A program made the translations under genes and the position numbers. From SXRF01 sp964624555 (lineage in GTDB: Bacteria > Pseudomonadota > Alphaproteobacteria > Rickettsiales > SXRF01): a stretch of DNA of 64,000 nt. Where the stretch lies: contig CAZUXB010000001.1 of NCBI GenBank assembly GCA_964624555.1, positions 42,756 through 106,755 of the forward strand, in the 5' to 3' direction. Under the pieces are notes generated by a model, which saw only the letters and a list, made by a program, of their open reading frames with translations, was not told where the DNA came from and ran no database searches. Numbering within the stretch: the stretch's first letter is position 1; the number at the start of each line of letters is the position of its first letter. Shown here in pieces: positions 10,501 through 18,600 of this stretch.

Positions 10501-10719
10501 ACGTTGAATAACTTCTTCGGCAAGGTACCGCTTCTGGGAGAGATGTTAACTGGCGGTGACGGTCAGGGAGTATTCGCTGCCCGTTACAGCATTAAAGGCC
10601 CAGAAAGTAAAGCCGATGTCAGCGTAAACCCACTGTCCATACTTACCCCCGGCTTCCTGCGCGGCTTGTTTGATATATTTGATGACCAGAAAGAAGAAGG
10701 CCAGAATACTGGCAACTAA
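7567..10719 (+). CDS. AsmA/YhdP-like inner-membrane anchored protein
   Basis: About 1050 residues: an N-terminal membrane helix (FLLGIVLMLVVSALIAFNALLLW) followed by a very long beta-rich periplasmic part. The repeated strand pattern and the C-terminal segment (from about LNAKLTISEHTIKNAPILGK to GPESKADVSVNPLS) are typical of the AsmA-like/DUF3971 family. YhdP-type members form a bridge between inner and outer membrane and are linked to phospholipid transport; that role is family knowledge, not visible here. I chose the ATG at 7567 (MRTIIKKIWHSE) because the peptide before it at 7531 is not family-like; the 7531 start remains possible. It ends one base before the convergent zf-CHCC gene. Confidence 0.85.
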   Translation: MRTIIKKIWHSEIFKFLLGIVLMLVVSALIAFNALLLWVATGPRSLDAVTPYIESALSDTDGNFNVKIGETRLIWDGWRHPVDIRLKDVSVLTGEGKTFTVFPEIELGIDVLYLPLGRIMPTSLVITSPTMNIVQNDDHSFGFGFKQENEETTTVPLPAVLAPLLSQSDDSNFRRLHTVIIKDAGVNVLNSRQKVFFNAHDFNLVFNRNRRGAVKVGCIASIDYEDNSSVIRSEFSLKPNQPTIDGLLEFSEVKPDILAGLFTSNPEWKSFAVPVSGKVSMALDTGGTLQSFEFAIRGSKGSIASDKLVAPLPVNSLDITGAVGNGLSEIRLDALNADIDGMQLSASGRAKFFDSTSEPDSSPEISANILLKDIPVGKVKMLWPPSLSPMTREWVTENITEGIVVQDQVIIDLKKGDLKKPVLPKESIDATIDAEGLKIRYLPEHPQATNVKSKIHIDGVSLAADIESADFLEKTKLSNGHVTIDDLNVDNPYINVELHAEAPARDMVHFLGLPRLKHSGHLGLDEGNITGNVNGEAKVGFNFFAPKGQKAEDVISYAVKAEIENISQKDFLHKFDVVNANGTVNVDNSGVEFTGSGEVNGAKANNSKVRYLFKPEKGVDTFLEFTASIAAENLKRFGYPEFPFLKGNLDASAKVKLGNNLEQTDANINLTGADINFDKIAWKKPVGEPVKLAITTEKKDGVLKINSFNISGSKVAAKGSATLANNYSDFTDIHLSEFTLGNNDIANLSYEQKDDITNLNIRADSLDLTNIMEKNSDGFSFQNFPPVKLKADIGKLIIGNERIVSNFNGEISCDKTICNSADLTGKSGDGKAFSIKIFNDARQERKIAVRADDAGSFLHDFGILDGMNGGGLVLYGIYQENGSGSTLNAKLTISEHTIKNAPILGKILALASLTGLIDTLQGNGIRFKALNIPFTLHNDVATLEKGKTYGSAIGITVDGTITFPKKILDLQGTVVPSYTLNNFFGKVPLLGEMLTGGDGQGVFAARYSIKGPESKADVSVNPLSILTPGFLRGLFDIFDDQKEEGQNTGN

Positions 10720-10720
10720 C

Positions 10721-10909
10721 CTAATGCGCCGCAACTCTCCGGCTGGTTGTTTCCTGCGACAGTATATATGTCCTGCTGCAATAAGGACAAACAACACGTC
10801 CTGTTTCCTGTTCTATTTGCAGATACACCTTGGGATGGCCAACAGCGCCACCTCCCCCATCGCAAGAAACTTCTTTAGAATCAACTGAGATTTCTTCAAA
10901 CTTATCCAT
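10721..10909 (-). CDS. Zinc-finger domain protein, zf-CHCC (NDUFS6-like)
   Basis: A 62-residue protein with the Cys/His/Cys/Cys pattern VSCDGGGG-x-VGHPKVYLQI and VVCPYCSRTY, which is the zf-CHCC fold found as a stand-alone protein in alphaproteobacteria and as the NDUFS6 subunit of mitochondrial complex I. It probably binds one zinc ion. The bacterial form is thought to associate with NADH dehydrogenase, but no nuo genes are nearby. It lies 14 bases behind the lytic transglycosylase gene and could be cotranscribed with it. Confidence 0.85.
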   Translation of the reverse strand: MDKFEEISVDSKEVSCDGGGGAVGHPKVYLQIEQETGRVVCPYCSRTYILSQETTSRRVAAH

Positions 10910-10923
10910 AACGTCTTTATTGA

Positions 10924-12012
10924 TTAATCATTGAAAATAAAATTAGGGCCAGACTTCTTGATGATATCAGTGTTTACCGGACGCCTGTCAGCTAGCTTGT
11001 TATCAAGACGGATAATTTTTGCCTGCGAAACAGGATCAGCAACAACTGCTGTATTTGACGGCTGGCTGCCGCTAGATGGAGCCAGATCCAGTAAACTCTG
11101 CTTGGCAGTAACCGGAGTGGCATCAGCCATCACCATAGGCTCAGGTGGAAGGTTTTTATCAGGAATCTGGGTATTGCCATTTGCTACTCTTATTTCCGGA
11201 TGCACTATAATAACCCCGCTCTCACGTTTTTTTGCTCCCATATTTTGCGAAACAACACCGTTAGAACTGATTTTTATAGTCCGCATATGCCGGACGGCAG
11301 CATCACTATTTTCTGCCTTGGCTACGCTTATATATTTAGGTGCAGGCGCAACTGGTTTAGCCGGGGCAGCATCAGCCTGCTGCATATCATGCAAGCCATT
11401 TACTGAACTATTTGGCACGCTAAGGCGGGCTGAACGCAACTTATCCACTATCTTAATCCAGCTATCATAGACTAACCCTACATATTTCCTGCCAAGCTGC
11501 GGGGTTTTGGAATGATAGTCACTGGCGGCCTTTTTCCATGAGCCTTCATCCTGATACAGGTTGCGCAGGAAGCTGGCAGCATAGGCAACGTTGGTCTCCG
11601 GATCAAAAGCCTGTGAAAGCGATGAGAAAGCCCCAGCGTGATGGTGGAGATTCACCTGCATACAGCCAACATCCATACTTTCCACACCACGGTCATAGAG
11701 CTTGTGGGCAGCGGCCATAGCCTCTTCCTTGGTATCAAAGTAATAACCCTTACCTTCAGCATTGATAGTCCACGGCCACGGTAATTTTATTTTCAGGCCA
11801 TCATGGTAACGCCCGGACTCAGTGGAAGCTATCGCAGATAGTAAATGCGCAGGAATCCCATATTGGGTTTCATAACGCTGCAGGTTGCGGGTACACAGTT
11901 TAGCGCCCTCAATAAGCGGATCAACACTATCGGCACTAGCCGAAGCAGGCTGCACACCCGCAATGACCACAAAGGCGAGCCAACCGCATAAATTATTTTT
12001 TCCTATGACCAT
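10924..12012 (-). CDS. Lytic transglycosylase (SLT domain), exported
   Basis: Cleaves peptidoglycan glycan strands with formation of 1,6-anhydro-muramic ends, in the periplasm. The protein has an N-terminal signal peptide (AFVVIAGVQPASASA) and an SLT domain at residues about 45-180. Catalytic Glu65 lies in SAIASTESGRYHDG, followed by MDVGCMQVNLHHHAGAF and ETNVAYAASFLRNLY. Residues 200-362 are low-complexity, with no domain that I recognise. It sits downstream of tad pilus genes on the same strand (144-base gap), so it may open the wall for the pilus; that link is inferred from position. Confidence 0.9.
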   Translation of the reverse strand: MVIGKNNLCGWLAFVVIAGVQPASASADSVDPLIEGAKLCTRNLQRYETQYGIPAHLLSAIASTESGRYHDGLKIKLPWPWTINAEGKGYYFDTKEEAMAAAHKLYDRGVESMDVGCMQVNLHHHAGAFSSLSQAFDPETNVAYAASFLRNLYQDEGSWKKAASDYHSKTPQLGRKYVGLVYDSWIKIVDKLRSARLSVPNSSVNGLHDMQQADAAPAKPVAPAPKYISVAKAENSDAAVRHMRTIKISSNGVVSQNMGAKKRESGVIIVHPEIRVANGNTQIPDKNLPPEPMVMADATPVTAKQSLLDLAPSSGSQPSNTAVVADPVSQAKIIRLDNKLADRRPVNTDIIKKSGPNFIFND

Positions 12013-12156
12013 GTCCGGACTTTATGACATATTAATTAATACTTACTTAATAGAGCTTATTATAAAAACCAAGCAAAGGCAAGAAATAACACAAAACTCT
12101 TTAATATCAGCTTATTATTAAATTCAAAACGACACCTGCCACAAAGTGCTGAACAA

Positions 12157-12915
12157 TTATTTGTGGTTATCATAAGCTGTTGATTCAACAACAGATGTTT
12201 GCACAAATCCGGCTTCACCAGACGTATCATCCTCTTTCTTAGCATCCGGATGAACAGTAAGTTTCAGGGCTGGAGGGGTTATGAAACCAATCTCATGATC
12301 AACGTTAGGGATAATCATTTTATTAGGATTTTTAATTCCCTTGGCAAAATCAGCTACATATTGTTCGTAAAAAGCTATATTCGCTTTCGCCTGTTCTTCC
12401 GTCATATCAAGCAGATTGATTTTGGTAGCCTTGGCATGTTGCCCGGATATTCCATAGGCTAATGCAAGATTATGATGCACTATCTTACTTTGAGAAACAT
12501 TATCGGTTTTTATATGCATTAGTGATTCCAGCAACATGATTGCCTGGGAAAGCTGGTGATTAAGGATAAGCGACATTGCCAGGTTGTTTTTTACAGGCAG
12601 GGAATCAGGGGAAAAAGAGAGAGCGGTTTTGTAAAGCTCCTGGGCTGCCAGATGGTTTCCACTATAATCGAAGGCTACAGCCTTGCTATTATAGGCCAAA
12701 GAATTTGCAGGATCCGTAGCGATCAATTTATCAAAAACAACGATTGCCTCCGGCAAATTACCACTTTCAACTAAAGCATTGCCATTCTTGCGTAATATCT
12801 CCGATTCAGCACTAAGCGTCTGGTCATCCCCCGCCATATCCTGCGTGCAACCAGCAAGCATAGCCAAGCCAAAACCAGCAAGCAGGTAATATCTGTACAT
12901 CCTGTATTGTATCAT
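12157..12915 (-). CDS. tadD: TadD-like tetratricopeptide lipoprotein
   Basis: The N-terminus MYRYYLLAGFGLAMLAGCTQ has a lipobox (LAGC), so the protein is a lipoprotein. TPR-type repeats follow (NGNALVESGNLPEAIVVFDK, AYNSKAVAFDYSGNHLAAQE, VKNNLAMSLILNHQLSQA, and HHNLALAYGISGQHAKA). TadD lipoproteins help to assemble the outer-membrane secretin of Tad pili. It follows the tadG-like gene by 10 bases. The start may be the ATG at 12915 or the one at 12900 directly before the signal peptide. The C-terminal 50 residues after the TPRs are not recognisable. Confidence 0.85.
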   Translation of the reverse strand: MIQYRMYRYYLLAGFGLAMLAGCTQDMAGDDQTLSAESEILRKNGNALVESGNLPEAIVVFDKLIATDPANSLAYNSKAVAFDYSGNHLAAQELYKTALSFSPDSLPVKNNLAMSLILNHQLSQAIMLLESLMHIKTDNVSQSKIVHHNLALAYGISGQHAKATKINLLDMTEEQAKANIAFYEQYVADFAKGIKNPNKMIIPNVDHEIGFITPPALKLTVHPDAKKEDDTSGEAGFVQTSVVESTAYDNHK

Positions 12916-12925
12916 GCGGGAGATA

Positions 12926-14353
12926 CTACTTACTTATTCTCAAATTAGCAAGCGAGTCTCCAATCTGGCTAAATACACCATCCAAATCATTAGTGGTCGG
13001 GCTTTCAAAATAATATTCCGGCTTACTGGCACAACCTAATAACATATTTTTTGCCGTGGTGCCAATACTGCTTCCAAGAGCAATAGTATATATTATCACG
13101 TTACTATTATTGGCCTTGATATTATTACAAACCGAACTGGTCCTGGTATTAAGCTCAGTTTCACCATTACTGCAATCATACCCCCACCACCACGATGAAA
13201 CGCAGGCATTTGGCCCAAGCTGCCCGGCACTGGGATAGCCATAGCCAGAATAGCGGCCATAGCTTAGGGTATTATCACCATCGGTCATGAGAACTATTGC
13301 CTTGTTCATGAGCGGTGAATTATAGTCAAGCGGTAGGCTGTTGGTATTCATCTCCCCACCCCACAAAGTTCGCCATCTTGGCGAAATCATTCGCCATCCC
13401 CATACCAACCCAAGGTCTATATGGGTATTGCCGCCAGTAGACATGGAATTAATAGCATTTATCATGGTGGTTTTACTTGCTGTCATTGGAGTTACTGCCT
13501 GCGGACAGTTGACATTAGGACCGTGACTACTGGTAATACTGTAACTGCCATAGCTTATCCAGTTATTGTAGCTGTCATCTGGTGCATAATATTGCGGGAA
13601 CAAACGCACGGATGGAGGATCATCGGTAATGTCGTACTGTGGTGTGAGAGTACCATTACTGCGCGATTCCACGCAACCGCCCCAGCTGGTTGTCCCCCAG
13701 TTATAGGTATTGGTTGCTGTCCAACTGGAATGTCCGGTTCCGACATTAACAGCCATTGAGAACGGAACTAACCCGATCCACAAATTAGGCACAGTACTGT
13801 TGCTGCCGTAGAGAATATTGACAAGAGATGTAGCAGCACTCTTAGCTGCAGTTATCTTGCTTACCCCACCACCGGCAGAATCATCCATAGAACCGGTAGT
13901 ATCCATAACCAGAACCACTTCCAGCCCCTTACTGCCACGCGTAACCTGTGAGGTAGCAGAAATTGCAATAGAATTTATACCAACTACCTTCATCACAGTT
14001 GTAGGCACAGTACCGCTTATCGAAAGGTTGATAACGCTGTTATCTTCATTGGGTGTTACTACCAGCGTATCCAAAGTTGTCCCCATATATCCCGATGGGA
14101 AATTAGCGTTAAAATATTTGGATGCTTCACTATTTATGTTAGTAGTACTGACAGTCGCTGCAGCAGCAAGTCCAGCATTGTCCAGAGCGCTGCTCATGCG
14201 CGCCTGCACCAGTTGCGCCCGCGACATATCAACGGATGCGCCAAGGGCAGACATCATGGCAAATATTCCAAGTGCGACCATCGGTATGGCAGAACCACTC
14301 TGTTCACCAATTATCAGGCGCACGAAACGTGGCCACATCATCAACTTATACAT
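12926..14353 (-). CDS. tadG: TadG-like pilus protein with von Willebrand factor A domain
   Basis: 475 residues. The N-terminal part holds the TadE/TadG membrane helix region (EQSGSAIPMVALGIFAMMSA, then SRAQLVQARMSSALDNAGLA). From about residue 145 there is a von Willebrand A domain with an intact MIDAS start (VVLVMDTTGSMDDSAGG) and the later ALVLMTDGDN-type motif (KAIVLMTDGDNTLSYG). TadG proteins are minor pilin-like or assembly components at the cell surface. The start overlaps the previous tadE-like gene by 13 bases, which suggests translational coupling. Confidence 0.9.
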   Translation of the reverse strand: MYKLMMWPRFVRLIIGEQSGSAIPMVALGIFAMMSALGASVDMSRAQLVQARMSSALDNAGLAAAATVSTTNINSEASKYFNANFPSGYMGTTLDTLVVTPNEDNSVINLSISGTVPTTVMKVVGINSIAISATSQVTRGSKGLEVVLVMDTTGSMDDSAGGGVSKITAAKSAATSLVNILYGSNSTVPNLWIGLVPFSMAVNVGTGHSSWTATNTYNWGTTSWGGCVESRSNGTLTPQYDITDDPPSVRLFPQYYAPDDSYNNWISYGSYSITSSHGPNVNCPQAVTPMTASKTTMINAINSMSTGGNTHIDLGLVWGWRMISPRWRTLWGGEMNTNSLPLDYNSPLMNKAIVLMTDGDNTLSYGRYSGYGYPSAGQLGPNACVSSWWWGYDCSNGETELNTRTSSVCNNIKANNSNVIIYTIALGSSIGTTAKNMLLGCASKPEYYFESPTTNDLDGVFSQIGDSLANLRISK

Positions 14354-14940
14354 AAAGTTTCCTCCACTCTCATATCTGGGAAAAGCAAACCAAGAACAGT
14401 TAAATCACCAAGCCGTGGCTTGAATATGCTGTAGCGGTACATGGTGCTGTTACTGTAGATAGTCCCGGACAATATTGGTTTGTAGTTATAGAACACTTCC
14501 GTAATTATGACTGCGTCCCCCGCTACCATGGTAAAACCTGTAGGCAGAGTCGCTACGCCACCGTTAACACCAATACGGCTGGTTTGTGCTGTTCCGGTAC
14601 TATTATATTGCCATGTTATTACCGGGTTACTGGTTCCAGTTTTTTTAACCGAAGAGATAATAGCATAACCATCATTGGCAAAACTGTAAGGCAGCAATAT
14701 CTGCCCCGCCGCTGGGATAATCTGGTTTAATTGCGCAGTAGTTATGGATGACGATTGTGTTACCAGATCCGATAAGGTTATAGACACCCTTTCCAGCTTC
14801 TGTGAAATAAGCACATAACGTGTCACCTCAGTTGTGCCGAAAGCAAGGGTAATGAGTAGTGGCAGCGCCACGGCAAACTCCATGGCAGCCAATCCATGAT
14901 TAGCATAAAATAGCTTACGTAATATATCCATTCTTATCAT
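14341..14940 (-). CDS. tadF: TadE/TadF-like pseudopilin
   Basis: 199 residues with the TadE-type N-terminus NHGLAAMEFAVALPLLITLA, where Glu at position 5 after the expected cleavage site is typical, then one membrane helix and a beta-rich exported part. It is a minor pseudopilin of the Tad (Flp) pilus. I use tadF only because a second tadE-like gene precedes it; the two cannot be told apart firmly. It overlaps the tadG-like gene by 13 bases and follows the other pseudopilin by 22. Confidence 0.75.
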   Translation of the reverse strand: MIRMDILRKLFYANHGLAAMEFAVALPLLITLAFGTTEVTRYVLISQKLERVSITLSDLVTQSSSITTAQLNQIIPAAGQILLPYSFANDGYAIISSVKKTGTSNPVITWQYNSTGTAQTSRIGVNGGVATLPTGFTMVAGDAVIITEVFYNYKPILSGTIYSNSTMYRYSIFKPRLGDLTVLGLLFPDMRVEETLCIS

Positions 14941-14962
14941 ATAGCTATAGCGTCAAATATAT

Positions 14963-15547
14963 TTAATAAGGCTCATTCTTAACAACCGTGCGGCTGGAGA
15001 GCCACATAGTGCCACCAAGAAAATTAGCAATTATCGGGGTATAGACTGTCCACGGGTAATTCACTGTATACACCACAACATCATTGGCATTGCCAAGACC
15101 GGCAACACCGGTGCTGTCCCACTGGCTATTATGGTTGATATCGGTATACGATTCACCAACATTATAAGTGCCATTATGGTTTGAATCAATATATGGCTCC
15201 TCCTGGCTAATGGAATTAAAAGATGGATAAACCGTAGTAGTCACCGTTATTTTAGTTGGATCCAGCAATCCTGCGCTACGGGTGGAAACAGCAGAGATAA
15301 TCTGCTGCTGGCGAGTGCTGCCAGAAGCTGTGTATCCAGTTTTTCCGTAACGAGCGCTATATGCCGTTGCCCCTTCAATTACGCTGCTGGCAAACATAAC
15401 TAAAGAAAATTCAATAATGCCAGTAAGCATCAAAATAAAGACCGGTGCAATCAAGGCAAACTCCAAGGCCGCAATCCCCTGAGAGTCACGAATAAAAGAT
15501 TTTCTGAATCGCCTTGGTAAAAAAAACACGGCCATTACCCACCCCAA
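14963..15547 (-). CDS. tadE: TadE-like pseudopilin
   Basis: 194 residues. The segment DSQGIAALEFALIAPVFILM is the classic TadE N-terminus, followed by IIEFSLVMFASSVIEGATAYSAR. It is the first gene of the tadE-tadF-tadG-tadD run on the minus strand. The core machinery (tadABC, cpaB secretin partners, flp pilin) is not in the window, so this is either a detached sub-operon or minor-component cluster. The middle region is rich in Asn, Tyr and Gly (SNHNGTYNVGESYTDINHNS), which could be calcium-binding-like; that is a guess. Confidence 0.85.
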   Translation of the reverse strand: MGWVMAVFFLPRRFRKSFIRDSQGIAALEFALIAPVFILMLTGIIEFSLVMFASSVIEGATAYSARYGKTGYTASGSTRQQQIISAVSTRSAGLLDPTKITVTTTVYPSFNSISQEEPYIDSNHNGTYNVGESYTDINHNSQWDSTGVAGLGNANDVVVYTVNYPWTVYTPIIANFLGGTMWLSSRTVVKNEPY

Positions 15548-15668
15548 AATGGATTCTTATGTTTAAATCCTAGCACATATCAATTAAAACAAAGTGAACT
15601 ATGCAAGGCAATTGGCCAAATATTATGGATAATTTATACGATATTTTAGTGAATTATTATTACAAAAG

Positions 15669-16361
15669 TTAATTTGCAGGCTGCTGGTTCCTCTGGATTA
15701 ACAACCTGTTAACAACATCCAATCTCCAGCGCAGACCAGCGTCCACAGCCCTGTACATGCCTTCTATCATAAAGGCAACACCGCTTGCATTAGGATGATA
15801 GCCATCACCAATGGTAAGATCAGGATTGCCGGCAATCCCTCCCAAGGTTTCTGGGTAAACCTGCGAAAGCTTGCCGATTGCACTAATAGCCTCACCTAGC
15901 CTATAACGATAGTTACCATCTTTGGATGCTGGGGCCGATGACATCATTGCTATAGTATATATGCTACGCTGCTTCATACCACTTAACATCCAAACCATAT
16001 TATCCTTTAATATCTGTGGGTCAAGGCCACGCCTTATATCAGTTTCCGCCACCTGTAAAATCACCATATCTGGTGACCTGGCCAATATGGAATCAATTTT
16101 TTTCTTGGCATCGGCACTGGTCATCTCGACTTGGCTAATAGATTCAACTTTTACAAAAAAACCACCATCCCTCAGCCTTTTTTCAAGCTGGGCAGCAAAT
16201 CTTTTTTCAGGGGGAAGATTAGGATTTCCGGTTATTTCATCACCCAATACTATTATCAACATATCAGGAGTAGCTATAGATGCCGCCGACACCGGAGGTA
16301 CAACTAACAACAAACAGAAAAATAATAGTATTTTAAGAATTTTCATTATACGATTATACAT
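15669..16361 (-). CDS. TesA-like SGNH/GDSL protein lacking the catalytic serine (probable pseudoenzyme)
   Basis: 230 residues with a signal peptide (ILLFFCLLLVVPPVSAAS). The fold follows E. coli TesA closely: block I IIVLGDEITG, LPPEKRFAAQLEKRL, block III VILQVAETDIRRGLDP, GIAGNPDL and block V DGYHPNASGVA. The nucleophile Ser of GDSL is replaced by Glu42. The block II Gly is lost (SISQVEM instead of a VSGDTT-like motif) and the block III Asn is Thr107. Asp186 and His189 remain. With both the nucleophile and the oxyanion hole altered, esterase activity is unlikely; a binding role is possible. It lies between the polysaccharide and tad genes, 121 bases upstream of tadE. The frame is intact, so it is not a decaying gene by that measure. 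Confidence 0.85.
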   Translation of the reverse strand: MYNRIMKILKILLFFCLLLVVPPVSAASIATPDMLIIVLGDEITGNPNLPPEKRFAAQLEKRLRDGGFFVKVESISQVEMTSADAKKKIDSILARSPDMVILQVAETDIRRGLDPQILKDNMVWMLSGMKQRSIYTIAMMSSAPASKDGNYRYRLGEAISAIGKLSQVYPETLGGIAGNPDLTIGDGYHPNASGVAFMIEGMYRAVDAGLRWRLDVVNRLLIQRNQQPAN

Positions 16362-16405
16362 TAAATATCGAATTTTTCAAGTATAATAGAGCCTCAATTA
16401 TTCTC

Positions 16406-17389
16406 TTAACTATTTTCTATAAATCTAACATCCTGTATTAATGTGGCAATTCCATCACGCAGGCCTATTTTGGCTTTCCAGCCAATCCCTGACATTATAC
16501 TTATATCCAATAATTTGCGCATTGTACCGTCAGGTTTTGAAGTATCAAACACTATATTACCGGAAAAGCCGGTAATTTCCTTCATCAGTTCGGCAAGTTC
16601 TTTGATACTAATATCCTTGCCGACCCCGACATTGACCAGTGGCGGACGGAAATCAAGGCTTTCCGGATCATTATCGCCGAGGAGTTTTTCATATTCCATA
16701 TCAGGTAGGTTCATCAGGAAAACGCAGGCATCGGCGAGATCACTGTTGTGCATGAATTCGCGTTTCGGTGCGCCACTACCCCAGATCACCACTTCACTGT
16801 CACCGCGTTTTTTTGCCTCGCAGAATTTGCGTATCAGCGCTGGAATAACATGCGAATTTTCCGGGTGATAATTATCGCCCTTGCCATACATGTTGGTTGG
16901 CATCACGCTCAGAAATTTTGTTCCATATTGCCTGTTATAGCTCCAGCACATCTCAATACCGGCAACCTTGGCAAGGGCATAGGGACGATTGGAAGGTTCC
17001 AGTGGACCGGAGAGCAGGTAGCTTTCCTTCATCGGCTGTGGCGCCATTTTGGGATAGATGCAACTGGAGCCAAGGAACAGCAGGCGTCTTACCTTATTCT
17101 TCCACGCGTTGTGAATAACATTGGTCTGTATCGCGATATTATCGTAGAAAAATTCGGCCGGATAATGGCTGTTGGCATGGATACCGCCTACCTTCGCCGC
17201 CGCCATGAAAACATATTCCGGTTTTTCCTCCGCGAAGAATTTTTCCACCGCAAGCTGATTGGTAAGATCAAGTTCGCTACGGCTTCTAAGCAACAGATTG
17301 TTATAACCCAGCGATCCGAGATGCTCTGTTATCGCCGAACCTACCAGCCCACGATGCCCTGCTACAAATATCTTTGCGTTTTTTTCCAT
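16406..17389 (-). CDS. fcl: GDP-L-fucose synthase
   Basis: Epimerises and reduces GDP-4-keto-6-deoxymannose to GDP-L-fucose with NADPH, in the cytoplasm. The 327 residues are of usual length. The Rossmann motif is GHRGLVGSAI at the N-terminus, and the catalytic Ser-Tyr-Lys set is in LFLGSSCIYP and YALAKVAGIEMC. It starts 2 bases behind gmd, so the two are one operon. It completes the GDP-fucose pathway with gmd and manC and so supplies the fucosyltransferase-like gene at 23.7 kb. Confidence 0.96.
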   Translation of the reverse strand: MEKNAKIFVAGHRGLVGSAITEHLGSLGYNNLLLRSRSELDLTNQLAVEKFFAEEKPEYVFMAAAKVGGIHANSHYPAEFFYDNIAIQTNVIHNAWKNKVRRLLFLGSSCIYPKMAPQPMKESYLLSGPLEPSNRPYALAKVAGIEMCWSYNRQYGTKFLSVMPTNMYGKGDNYHPENSHVIPALIRKFCEAKKRGDSEVVIWGSGAPKREFMHNSDLADACVFLMNLPDMEYEKLLGDNDPESLDFRPPLVNVGVGKDISIKELAELMKEITGFSGNIVFDTSKPDGTMRKLLDISIMSGIGWKAKIGLRDGIATLIQDVRFIENS

Positions 17390-17391
17390 CG

Positions 17392-18480
17392 TTACTCACG
17401 GAAATTATAGGTGGCATAGCCATGTTTTTTGACCAGTTCGTCACGCTGCGCTTCCTTGTAATCGTCTTCCACCATTTCTTTTACCAACTCGGCAAAAGTT
17501 GTTTTAGCGGTCCAGCCAAGTTTCTGTTTGGCTTTGGTCGCATCGCCAAGCAGAGTTTCCACTTCGGTGGGGCGGAAGTAACGGCTATCGACGCGAACGA
17601 TGACCTTACCGTTCTGGTCAGTTCCGGTTTCATCCACCCCCTTCCCGCTCCATTTTATTTTTATGTCGAGAAGTTCGGCAGCGGCGCTGACAAATTCGCG
17701 TACGCTATATTGCACACCAGATGCTATCACAAAATCTTCCGGCTTATCCTGCTGCAACATCAACCACTGCGCCTCCACATAATCGCGGGCATGGCCCCAA
17801 TCACGTTTGGAATCCATGTTGCCGAGATAGAGGCAATCCTGTATGCCCAGTTTTATTCGGGCAAGAGCGCGGGTAATTTTGCGGGTCACAAACGTTTCAC
17901 CACGTACTGGCGATTCATGATTAAAGAGAATTCCGTTGCAAGCATAAATGCCATATGCCTCACGGTAATTCACCGTTATCCAGTAGGCATAGAGTTTCGC
18001 AGCGGCATAGGGACTGCGTGGGTAGAAGGGCGTGGTTTCCTTCTGCGGTATCTCCTGCACCAGCCCATAAAGTTCCGAGGTGCTGGCCTGATAGAATTTG
18101 CAGGTTTTTTCCATGCCGAGGATACGGATCGCTTCAAGAAGGCGCAGCACACCCAGCGCATCAGAATTGGCGGTATATTCCGGTTCTTCGAACGATACAG
18201 CAACATGGCTCTGCGCGGCAAGGTTATAGACCTCGTCTGGTTTTACCTGCTGCATGATACGGATGAGGCTGGAGCTGTCGGTCATATCGCCGTGGTGCAA
18301 AATAAAATGGCGATCATTAACATGCGGGTCTTCATAGAGGTGGTCTATACGCCCGGTATTGAACATAGAAGTGCGACGCTTGATACCGTGCACTTCGTAA
18401 TTCTTTTTCAGCAGGAACTCGGCAAGGTAGGAACCATCCTGTCCGGTAACGCCAGTTATCAACGCAATTTTCTTTTTCAT
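17392..18480 (-). CDS. gmd: GDP-mannose 4,6-dehydratase
   Basis: Turns GDP-mannose into GDP-4-keto-6-deoxy-mannose using bound NADP. It has 362 residues, with the nucleotide motif ITGVTGQDGSYLAEFLL, the catalytic region FYQASTSELYG and YAAAKLYAYWI, and NGILFNHESPVRGETFVTRK, all signatures of the family. It lies between manC and fcl on the same strand; the 39-160 bases upstream hold a palindrome (separate entry). The pathway order is ManC, Gmd, Fcl. Confidence 0.97.
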   Translation of the reverse strand: MKKKIALITGVTGQDGSYLAEFLLKKNYEVHGIKRRTSMFNTGRIDHLYEDPHVNDRHFILHHGDMTDSSSLIRIMQQVKPDEVYNLAAQSHVAVSFEEPEYTANSDALGVLRLLEAIRILGMEKTCKFYQASTSELYGLVQEIPQKETTPFYPRSPYAAAKLYAYWITVNYREAYGIYACNGILFNHESPVRGETFVTRKITRALARIKLGIQDCLYLGNMDSKRDWGHARDYVEAQWLMLQQDKPEDFVIASGVQYSVREFVSAAAELLDIKIKWSGKGVDETGTDQNGKVIVRVDSRYFRPTEVETLLGDATKAKQKLGWTAKTTFAELVKEMVEDDYKEAQRDELVKKHGYATYNFRE

Positions 18481-18496
18481 TACATCCGCTTTCTAG

Positions 18497-18600
18497 AACA
18501 CTTATGCTTTTGTTCTGTGCTAGGCAGCCGAGGCGACGTGTACAAAAAACCCGTACACGAGCCGAAGGCTAACGACGCACAGGACGAAATGATAAGTGTT
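18497..18600. repeat. Nested palindrome between manC and gmd
   Basis: Outer arms aacacttat (18497-18505) and ataagtgtt (18592-18600), middle arms gttctgtgc and gcacaggac (one mismatch), and an inner hairpin cgtgtac/gtacacg (18537-18543 and 18553-18559). If the manC frame is restored, the element is translated as the last ~28 residues of ManC. Confidence 0.8.

Noticed and set aside
13818..14423. A 201-codon frame opposite the tadG-like gene
   Set aside because: Composition follows the antisense of the Ser/Thr-rich pilus gene; no ribosome site or motif.
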